DNA from: Yponomeuta sedellus
Taxonomy: Eukaryota; Arthropoda; Insecta; Lepidoptera; Yponomeutidae
NCBI GenBank assembly: GCA_934045075.1
Contig: OW203734.1
Coordinates: 5,225,274 to 5,289,273, forward strand
Direction of reading: 5' to 3'
Length of the DNA: 64,000 bases
In this document: piece after piece, positions 43,833-55,324 of the stretch
Numbering within the stretch: position 1 is the first letter of the stretch
Layout of the letters: every line of letters begins with the position of its first letter
Position numbers and translations under genes: made by a program
The notes under the pieces: model-generated
Seen by the model: only the letters and a program-made list of their open reading frames with translations
What the model was told of the DNA's origin: nothing
The model's database searches: none

Positions 43833-46800
43833 TTAAAGTCTAGTTTTACTTTTATCACTAGCATCTTTTCTCTGGTCCTGATCTTGAGCTTCCTTCAGTG
43901 AGTCCGGCAGCTTCAAGTTATTGGTCTCCGGAAGTACCATGACGAGGAAACCGGAAGCGGCGGCCATGACACCAAATAAGGTCGTTGGCAGGTACTCGTA
44001 GTATCTTGTCTGTGAAAGGAGGTTATAGTTTTGTAAATCGTGAAACAACACCATCATCCATGTTTATTTGGCAAATGCTATGAACATGATATATAGTTGT
44101 GCACATACTAGTTGTATTGTGAATGTCACATAATTACAATTTTAATTTTCCTGATAAAGAAAGAAAAAAGTTTGTTACTGATAGATTTAAGACTCTCATT
44201 ATAACTCTACAGACATGGGAGTGAAGGTCAGCGCTGTCAACAACAAATTGATCTTTACTTTCATTTTAGCAAAAGTCAAGTCAAGTAAAAAAAAAAATTT
44301 AATATATTATATAAAAGCAATTTTTTTCTTCATGAACGTCAAAGCTGTCAGTTTCACAATTAATGATTAAACATTCGGTTATGGACGACTTTGCAATCAA
44401 AAATGTAACGGTTGTTGTGCTGTCGATTGTACCTAGTGAATTAGATTGCCACGTTCGAAAAGTATTATGGTTAAGTACCTTTGAAATGCTCATTAAAAGT
44501 ATACATCAACAAGTGTTGAATGAAAGCTGAGTTACTTAAACACGTTTTGGAAATTGATTTTCATTACACTTTTACTTTATTGAAATAGCAGATTTACCTA
44601 AAGACTATCTTTTTTTTCCAACCATCTAAATATCCTTAGCCTTTTCTAACGTAGTTTTAAATACTTGTCATGCAGTCACATCATAATCAATCAGGCAGTT
44701 TTAGATTTTTCCACAGGTGCTATTCTTCTAACCTCTGTAGATCGAACTATTTTTCTTGCTACTCTCGTGTTTAGTTCTTTTTATTCCTACTTGCGTGAAA
44801 AGTACATCACAAAGAGGATCAAAAAGAAAAAAAAATAGATTTCTAAAACAAACAAGACTGGCTGCAAAGAAAAATAATTCCAGAAAAATAAAAAGAGTAA
44901 TACCAATAATGGGGTCAGAGGCGCACATGTGGACCCAGTCCGACCAATAGTGGAGCACAACGCCAGCAAGGAGGTTCTGTAGTTAGTTGGGAACACCTCC
45001 GCGGCGAACACGTAGAGCGAGTTGTACGCAAGAGTTATGAAGAATTTCCCGCCCAAGTAGAAAACTAGTGACCAGACTCCGGCTGAAAAAGAAAAACGTA
45101 ACTTTATAGTCATAGTGGTACATACCATACACCAAAAATATTTGACTTTGAGAAAGGAACTTGGTTTGTGAAGATATTGTTTTTATATGTATCATGGAAG
45201 ACATAAAAACACACACAAAAAATAATCATACAATTATATACGGAGAGCCGAAGTTCGGGCTCAGTGGCGTAGGTATCTTGGGAGAGGCAAATATGCATCA
45301 GTGGACTGAAACCGGCTGATTATGATGATGATACAATGATTTGGGGTTTACAGGTTTGAAAAATGCGAAAAAACTATTATTTTTACTTTAATACTGAGAA
45401 ACATAAAACAATTATTTTTTTCATTCAATTCAAAACGCTTTCTGACTAAGGTGTAAACAAATCAATTAGTTTTTTACGAGATAACTCGAACATTGAGAAA
45501 CTCTTCAAAAGTACATTACAAGATGTCATGGGCATCTTGTAACGTCATCGTTTGAGTCCGATTTGTATGACGCGTTTTGTCGTTGGCGTCTATTTACGCA
45601 ACGATTTGAGTTTACAGAAACTTTATAAACTATATTTCCATATTTGTGATGGTCTTCTGTGGTTGTTGATTTACTTTGTACTAAGTACCTTAAAATAACT
45701 TTCAACAAATAAAGGGTATAAAGTATCTATCTCTTTATCTACTCCGACTTTTATCACGAGGACAACCACAAATTAAAAAAAAATCCTCCAATATAAATAA
45801 TAAGAATTCGGAAAGACTAAGCAAAAGAGGTTTCTCTCTACCTGTAGGTACATGATGGAGGCGTGAATTTATCTCATATGATATTTCGGGAATAGAAACG
45901 GATTTAGTACACAAAATCCTATGAGCCCATACGCAATTGCTTAGGGAATCACTTCACGGTGGGCATCATTCATTACCTACCGATTTTTTTCTCACATTGA
46001 AATTTAGCGCCGTAAAATAACAATGCATTATATACCTACGTGAGATACTTTAGAAAAAACACATTTTAAAAGATACGTAAGATAACAAACAAGTTTTTTA
46101 CTGGCTAACTGTGCAGGAAAACATCGTGAAGACACCTTAGTGTCTCAGTCTTCAACCACCGCAGGGCTTGAAATTGCCTATCCGCAGTGGGCACGCGTAG
46201 TTATTAAGCCCATACTCTCTCTCTGAGGAAAGACCTGTGCCCTGCAGTAGGACATTTATAGGCTACATAAATAAAAAATAGTGCATTTAGTGCCTCCTCA
46301 AACGACGTATTCACTGAGCCCGTATGTCCGGAGTGGATAAGAGAGCACGATAGACGTAGCTTGCCTACCAATGCTCAAGGCATTAAGAAGGCTTAATACT
46401 GTACTGACTATAATATAATATGGGCCTTTTTGCATCTAAATAATGAGAGGATTTATACAGCGTCCAGTGGTATCTTCACTCACACTAGATGGGTAAAGGG
46501 ACCACTCCGGCGCTATAGTGCCTGGGACAAGGTTTTATAGATGGTGTAGGCTTGCCCAGCACCTATACCATCCTGACAGCTTAGTCGGCCTAGTCCACAG
46601 GAAAAACTGACTACACTCCGTGTAAAATTATTGAAAGTAACTGTAGCAAGTGTTTTTAGGATATTCCAAAGTAAATAGAGGCAGTCAAGGTTGTTATTTG
46701 AAACTCCCTATTACTCATAAAGTCAGTTTACTAAACTCGTCGTATCGTATCTAAATGTAAAGTTAGCCATTCACGCCCAAATATTCACTTTGAACCGCCC

Positions 46801-49800
46801 CCGTTTCTTAAATTAATAATTTTTCTTAAGATTTTTTATATTGGCACGTCTTCCTTTCTCATTGTTTTTCTTTGTCTTCATATATTTATGAATCGTTCTA
46901 ATTTGCATCTTTTTGAAAATACTCCTGTGAAAAGAAAACTTTAGTATGTCAAATTCGAAATTCAGCATTCGGTGGATAGTTACTAAAATACCAATTAAAA
47001 TGTACAAAAACGCATGCCTGTATCGCTAAGACGTAAGGAGGTAGAGATCAGGTTTTGTCAATTGCCACGATAAATCTTTTCGCTTCATCAAAATGCTTTT
47101 AGTTACACCACACGGTTAATTAAAGAAATTTATTATTGTGTGAACAAGAGGCCACTCAATTACTTTCTTTCAGTAAACGTGTATTTGATCTTATTTTTGC
47201 TAGTAGTGACGTATTAACAGAAAAATCATCTAATACACGTATACAATGTAAAAATAAATCCCATAGGTACCTATTCAAAAAAATCCCCACATCTACTCAA
47301 CTATTGAAATAATTTTACCTGTGATAAAAACTCAAAAAATACAAATTCCCTCTTTGTTACCTCTTACAATCGGTACCAGGTATTTTGGTACAGATTATTA
47401 CTATTTTGCAATTGTTATCAGTTGTTAAAATTGAGAAGGAGAGCCACTATTTTTATACTGTATAAGAACCAAGATTATAAAATATCATCTGATGATAGGT
47501 GACATTTTACAATATTATCACCAACAGTTAAATTACAGAAACTCATTAATTGCAATCAGAGTTGGAGTGTATTTTTATAAATACACATTTTACGCTCAAA
47601 ACGCTCGCGACGAACAGCCCAACCTAAGACTCCGACGCGTAAAATCTAAAAGTCAACACGAATATCAAAGCGCGTTTACTTAACCGTTAACTTAGGCAAT
47701 ATTTACCTGGCACAAATCCGTAGTTGATCAAAATTAAAGCAGTCAAGAAGAACGCTGTCGCTATGACCTTCTTTCTGCCGAATCGGTCCAAGAATATCAA
47801 CTTGCAGACATTCGCTGGCGCCTCAATAACGATGATCACAATATAGTTAAGGTAACTGTTGCCTGAGAGCTCTATCGCATTGATCGAGAGCCCGTAGTAG
47901 ACCAAAGTTGAGGATATCCAAAGAAAAGAACATATGAAGGTCCTCTTCCATATCATAGGCGAAACTAACAGCTGCTTGAAGGACGATTGGTTGGCTTCCT
48001 TATTCTGGAACTTTCTCTCGTCTCTCTGCCGCTTCGCCTGTTTCTCAACCTGCTCGTAGTAATCCTTCGGGACTTTGAACTTGTTCATCTTTTCAGCTCT
48101 GCTAAGCACTTCCAGACCTTCTTCATATCGGCCCTTGCTGAAGAACCATCTGAAGCTTTCGCTCAGGAGCCATATGTAGATGAAGACTAGCACAGCTGGC
48201 GTGTAGATGATGAATAGGAGGTACCGCCAGTTTTGTAAGTACCAGGAAAGTACGGTCACCGTCACTCCGCCTAGGATGAACATCGTGTTGAACAGTAGAC
48301 TGGCAAAAACTCTGCCTTTTGGTCCGACTAATTCGAGAGCTGCGAAAGAAACAAGTAAAAGGTGTTGTTAGGGTTTTTATGTGACATTGACTTTAGGTAA
48401 ATAGAAATGAAAGGCGTTCCGTCGTGCGTGACTAATGCCTTTCGTATTAAAAACTACAGGTGACATCGGAATCGATGAGCAAGTTTTTTTTCCATAATTT
48501 AGAAAGGTTCTATTCCCAGTGCGGTCATGAACCAATGACTTTGTTTTCCAAGTTATGGATATTTGTGAAGTTATCGTAGCAATACCACTCGCTAGCGGTG
48601 AAGGATAATATCGCTTACGTAATTAACTACAGGTGACGTTGAAATCGCTTAGAATTTTTTTAACCATAATTTGTAAACGTTCGATTCCAAGTGTGGGCAT
48701 GCATGTATCATGTACCAATGACTTTGTTTTCTAAGTTACTTTCTATGAAGTTATAGCAGCAATACTACTTGCTAACGGTGAAGGACACAATCGTGAGGGA
48801 ACCTGAGTGTGTGAGGTGTTCAAAAGCCTCAGCGCTTGAAATCACCAACCCGGACTTGGCCCCCGTGGTGGAGTACGGCCTAACCTTCCTGCAATGCAAG
48901 AAGAGACCCGTGCCCTTGCAGTGGGGGCATACATAGAGTTGATGATCATTATATTATTATAACCTAATAGAAAACGTTTTTCGTTTTCGTTCAACGTTGG
49001 GATTGGATTAGATTTATCTTTATTGCACATCATACATCATTTACATGTCTACCTATTAGTCTCCCGTGTAGAATTAAAAATTCACATATTTGTATTATAA
49101 CGTTTTAAAAAATACCTAATTTTTAAATAAATTTATAATTAAAATAAAATAAATTTATATTTATGTTACCTACCCTTAATAAAAATAAAAGATCGATTTC
49201 TAACACACAAATATGGATACAAGAAATCTGTTAGAGGAATTACGACACCTTATTAGTACATTGATTTCCCTAATTTATTGCGGCCATGAACTTAACTGAA
49301 TGTAAATAACAACACCGGTCAAGAAAAAAATTGTTTTGATTTTATCCTCTTCAAATTACGTAGCAGCTTTAGGCTCAGGGGCACAGGCCGATTACGAATT
49401 ATGTATTTGTTTGTGCTTTGTTTTTAATATTTTTAAAGTATTCGATCTTAGACGTTTCCTGCCGTTTTGTTCACGTTAGAGGTAGTACAGTCGGCAACAG
49501 GTAAACTTTCATTTACGCACTATTAATGCGCACATAAAAAACAATATTTACTTAGATGCAAAGTATGTATGGTATCGCTCGTAGTCCCGGCTGCCCGAGT
49601 GATCTCAAACGATCACGAAGGTTAAGCAACACAGAGCGTGTTCAGTGCATGGATGGGTAAAACCGTCTGTGACTAACGCTAGTTGCATTTTTCCGAGCGA
49701 TTCCGTGCTTCGCAAGGCACGTTAAACAGATGGTGCCGGCTGTCGTCGATAGATGGCAGTCAGAGGCCTCGAAAACTTCTGACCGTAAGAACAGCCACTA

Positions 49801-52800
49801 GTCTTGCAAGCCTCCGGACCTGGCCCCCGTGATGGAGTATGGCCTATGCCTTCCACGGGGAAGAGACCCGTGCCCCTCGGTGGGGACATAATGGGTTGAT
49901 GATGATGGTGATGTATGGTAAGTCATGAAAGTAAAAAAAATATTCACTATAAAAACAAAATATTTACTTAATGAACGTCAAAGCTGTTAGTTTCACATTA
50001 ATAGATTATGTGGAGAAGAAAGTAACAAAGAAACTCCGTAGAAAGTATGTAAGGCTGCCCTGTCTGTATTGTATTGTACCTATTTATTTCATCTTTTGGT
50101 ACATTTCATACATAACATACATAACATAACATTTACATACAGGCACATACATTGCTTCTGACCCCACACTAGGATACCCTGTATCGCGGGAACCGGAAAC
50201 AACGACATCACAAACATGTAAACATCCAAGACATGGGGTTTTTTTTTGTCTCCAGCCGGGATTCGAACCCGGGACCTCTTGCATGGTAGGCAGATGCGCT
50301 ACCACTTCGCCACAGAGGTCGTCAACCACGTCAATATATAAAGTAGATAGTAAATAGCAGTCAAGTTTTAAGATTTAAGTTTTAAGTTTTCAAGTTCTAC
50401 AATTTCACAGTAGGCATGCCACAATAGTGATGGATTAATACGAAATAGACAAAATAACAGAATTGAATTTGAATAATGTCAAATTGATTACTCGTAGGGA
50501 TCTTGTTATAAAATATGATTCCTTGAACTAAGTACGTTTTGGATACTTTAGCAAGTCTATGTGTTGGAAGCCTAATCCTGTTCCTATGTCTCGTCTCAAT
50601 ACTATGGTAATCCCCAATCTTAGCCAACATATCTAAATGTTCTCTTACATATAATAAACTTTGGTATATATATTCTCCAGCCATTGTCATTATGCCTACT
50701 TCTCTAAGATTTTCCCTACAAGAGTCTCTATATTTGAGTCCCAATATACAGCGCATTGCTCTTTTCTGCAGCACAAATGCAGTGTTTCCTTGAGCTGATG
50801 CTGAACTCTTAAGTTAAGAAATATCTGTGTAATTTCGTTTTTTACGTACAATAAAGTGTTCTCTATCTATCTATGTACATTAATCTATGTTAAAATCTCG
50901 GTGAATTCAAATGAATGTATTTTTTCTTGAAAATATATAATTTACCATCTGAATACCTACGTAAGATAAGATAAGAAAATTATGTAATGTAAATAAGTCT
51001 CATACCATTTTTATTTTTATTGCACTAACCCGTGCTAAGGACAAATTTAAAAACCTATTTAGAGGCTAAAAGAGGCTCTTCCAATTGAGCAAATGGGCGA
51101 CTCACCGGCATCAGTGAAATTTCGAAGAGCGCTGGCACGGATAGCCAGAGGTTGCGGGTTCGAATCCCGGCATGGGTGAAGTTTTTAGCCTCTAAATAGG
51201 TTTTTAAATAAGTCTTGTAAATAATACAATAAATACTAAGGTAAAAAAAAGATAAGAAAATTCTTTATTGTACACACCAAAAAATTATTACAGACACAAA
51301 CATTCTTATTAAGTAATGACCATGGCCTAACCTTCAAGAAGAGACAAGAAGAGTGCTCCAGCAGTGGGAACATACAAAGGGTTGATATCATTATCATGTA
51401 GCTGCATTTTTTATTATTTGAACCCCATATAATGCAGATTTCTGTAACAGCCTGATAAAACCAGCTTGAAAAACTATGTTGTGTCTGTGTCTGTTGTGGT
51501 ATATTATATTTCTTACTGTATACTGGATAAGGACAATGGACAAATGCAATACTAATGTAATCTTTGAGTTAACTTGATCATTCTAAACCCTGTTTCTGGT
51601 ATTATTAAGCGTTGAACTGATTTTGGGCTCCGTACATATTTATCCAAATAATTTTAATGTTAATATGTATAATTTGCCTAAGTCTGCGGAGGAACGGCAC
51701 GAAGTTTAGTCTTGTGTAATTTTATTAATTTCCACATGTAAGAGCATGTTTCCATGTATCGTCACGGGTCTTTGTGCTGCTGTAATACTCGTGACTGTCT
51801 CTCACAAGGGTCTGGCTGAAAACCAGCGTTGCAAATTTTATCTGTAGCACATGCTGAACCCAGTAACCTTTTTATAACCAGGACACACATTGCCGCACTT
51901 ACTGATTGAGAATTTTGATCGAGAATTGCATGTTTCTTGATGCAAGTGTGTTTTAATCAAAATTGGGTGTAAATCTTAATTCCACCCAAATATTTTAATG
52001 TGTTTTGTGTATGAGTTTTCTTTTTTTTGTGTTTAGTATTAGTTTCATCCAAATGTTTAATGTGTGTCTTGTGTATGAATAAAGCATTATCCTATCTTAT
52101 CTTATCTTATGACGGTAATACGCCTGAACCATTTCACAGATTGTGAATATTGTATGACCAAAAAAAAAACCGTGTGGCCGTCGCCAAAAAGCTTACGTGG
52201 TCCATTGTAAGGAAGCAAACAGAAAAAACGTGGCCAAAACGCGACAGCGACAAATCATCATCCCAAAGCATCCATTGTTACTTTTTGCACGACAGAAATT
52301 AAGTCATGCCTGTATCCCCGGCAACCGGACGGAAGCGAGGAGCAAGTAAAAAAAGTAATTAATTGGACATTGAGAAGCGTTAACTAAAACGAAGGCTAGA
52401 CTGAAACCTAGATTTAAATGCTTTTTTCTGCACGACTGTACCTATTAATTTAATTCATTAGACATTAGGTGTCAAAATAATAATGATTATTGTTATTATA
52501 AGCATGTGCGTATTTGTATTGTATTGTATTTATTTCATCTTTTGGTACATTTCATACACTTAGACACGTCAATATTTGGAACAAATAAATTCTATTCTAT
52601 TCTCTTCTATTCTAATATATAAAGTAGATAGTAAATGGCAGTCAAGTATTTCGTACTTCCCTATTTATGTCTTTCTAAAATAGTTGCATTAGTGTTTATC
52701 GATTTAAGATCATTAATACATTGTGCTTCGCGCCTCTTATGTATGTTTTTAATATTAACTATCAGTCTGTGGGAAATACTGAGGAATTGCCAAAATGTAC

Positions 52801-53871
52801 TAGCACGACTCTATTAATTTGTGATCCTTGAGTAAATGAAATAAAAATAGACTGTACCTTATTCAGGTATAGAAGCAAATCCACCCGATGGTTTACTTAC
52901 TGGACAGGTGTATATAAGGAAAACATCACGAGGAAACCTGAGTCTGAAGTATCCAAATGCTTCAGCGCTTGATATTGCCTATCCGTGGTAGGTAAACGAG
53001 GTAATTAAGCCTTAGAATTAGTGGGTATTGTTACAAACATAATTATAAAAACCTATTTAGAGGCCTAAAATTCCACCCATGCCGGGATTCGAACCCGCGA
53101 CCTCTGGCTATCCGTGCCAGCGCTCTTTCCAACTGAGCTAATGGGCGACTCACCGACATCAGTGAAATTTCGAACCTCTTTACACTATTCTCTGTATTAC
53201 AGTTTTTAAAATTGTCCTTAGCACGGGTTAGTGCATTAAAAATAAAAATACTATAAACATAATTATGCCAATGTCATTTGTCGGTTTTACTTTCAGATCA
53301 TAGAAAGAATAGGTTTTATTTGATGAGTGAGTTTCTGCAAGGCAAAACCGATTTATTTTCATAAGACAATCCCGTTCACTCAAAGTCTTACCGAGAACGA
53401 AGCAAGCCGTGTAAACGCCACCCCCAAACGCCGGCTCGAGGAACTCAAACACGATAAACATGTCGTAACTGCTAGCCAGAGCCCTGATCAGCCCGAAGAC
53501 ACCGCTGGCCACAGACGCGAAGACCAGCGCCAGGCGACGCCCAAACCTGACGGACGGAGTTGGTAATCATCATGATGTTGATCACAACTTAACATAACCT
53601 CACGCCTGTCTCCCAGTGGGGTCGTCTGAGACTAGGGACTGCGACTTGCCACGATCCTGACATCTTCACTTCAACAACGTTCATTAGTCGTGGCATGCAC
53701 GCACGCCGGATCCGGGTACTATTTATCTTCCCCTTTGCTAATACATCCCCTATTTTGTCGAAGTGTGTTCGCCTGGGACGTCCCTTACAGGCCCTACCAC
53801 CCATATTAGCTATAGATATATAGATAGGTAGATGAGACATATATTTGTTTATATATATATACATATATATA

Positions 53872-53934
<63 letters not shown>

Positions 53935-55256
53935 TGGGTGGCGCAAAAGTACTGGCACTAAAGAAAATACTTTTATTTTTTTTATATGACATTTTCTGTC
54001 ATTCTGTTGTTAAAAATTGTGTAGTGAACAAATGTAAAATACACTGAAAATAAACATGGATCGTTTTACTCCCCAAGAACGTGGAATAATTGTGTCAATG
54101 TTCTTACGGAATAATTCATCAGTGATAAGAACACAACGTGAATTTTGTCGACGATTTCCCCACCGTCCGGCACCGATTGGTCGCACAATTCGACGCTTTG
54201 CCACACGCCTTGAAGCAACTGGCTCAACATTGGATAGACCTAAGTCTGGGAGACCAAGAACAGGCCGTTCAGCTGAAAATATCGATGCTGTGCGCGAAGA
54301 TGTGGAAGAGTGTCCAGAAACATCAACGAGACGACGTGCCACGCAATTGGGCATTTCCAGACGGACCCTGCAGCGTATTTTGGTGAAAGACTTAAAGATG
54401 TTCCCGTATAAAACTCAAATGACTCATCAGCTGCTGCCTGCTGACCACCGAGCTCGTCTAGATTACTGCCAGCGCGTCATAAACCTCAACCTTGAAGAGG
54501 ATGATTTTCCTTCAAAATTGGTTATGAGTGACGAAGCGCATTTCCATCTCTCAGGGCATGTCAATAAGCAGAATAATCGGTTCTGGGGCACTGATAATCC
54601 GCGCATTATTCAAGAAACACCTCTACACCCACTAAAAGTTACTGTATGGTGTGGCATCTGTGTTGACAGAGTGATCGGACCCTATTTTTTCGAAGACGCT
54701 GGAGGCAATGCGATAACTGTCACTGGAGAACGCTACAGAACCATGTTACGTGAGTTTTTGATACCCAGTTTGGACGAATTGGGGCTGGAGCACATCTGGT
54801 TTCAACAAGACGGCGCTACGGCACACACAGCGCGCGACACTATGGACTTAGTGATTGACGCTTTTCCAGGCCGAGTTATCTCTCGTTTTGGCGATTTGCC
54901 TTGGCCTGCAAGATCACCCGATCTGACCAGTCCAGACTTCTTTCTTTGGGGTTTCTTGAAATCTCGGGTGTATGTGAAAAAGCCACAGACTCTCGCAGCT
55001 CTAAAAGAAAACATTCGTCAAGAAATAACGAACATATCGCAGGAAGTGTTACGGCAAGTTATGCAAAATGTCATAAATAGGGCTCAAATGTGTATCAACT
55101 GTGGAGGTCACCATTTAAAAGACATCATCTTTAAATCCTAATGGTACGAAATTTAATGGCACAAATATACATTTAAAAAAACCTAAATCTAGTTTTCTAA
55201 TTTTGAAAAAATGTTATAGCTGAACCAAATAGGGTCTTTACTTTTGCGCCACCCAG

Positions 55257-55324
<68 letters not shown>

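Larger units (their letters stand above)
48340..53391 (-). other. Large SLC22 intron rich in retroposons
   Basis: This 5.1-kb intron holds 5S-SINE pieces at 48848-48960 and 51320-51390, a complete 5S-derived SINE at 49577-49915, a tRNA-type SINE at 50055-50325, a Jockey-like RT end at 50370-50815, and a chimeric tRNA-like SINE at 51025-51215. It also holds another at 53042-53245 and a TTATC microsatellite tail at 52090-52112. Intervening AT-rich DNA shows nothing recognisable. Confidence 0.6.

Noticed and set aside
49590..49670. Possible 5S rRNA gene
   Set aside because: Only the internal part resembles 5S. The ends do not pair, the box C region is altered, and the sequence continues into a SINE body found elsewhere.
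50084..50329. 81-codon minus-strand frame
   Set aside because: It is the translation of a tRNA-derived SINE (T-arm reads VPGSNPGW) and is not a gene.
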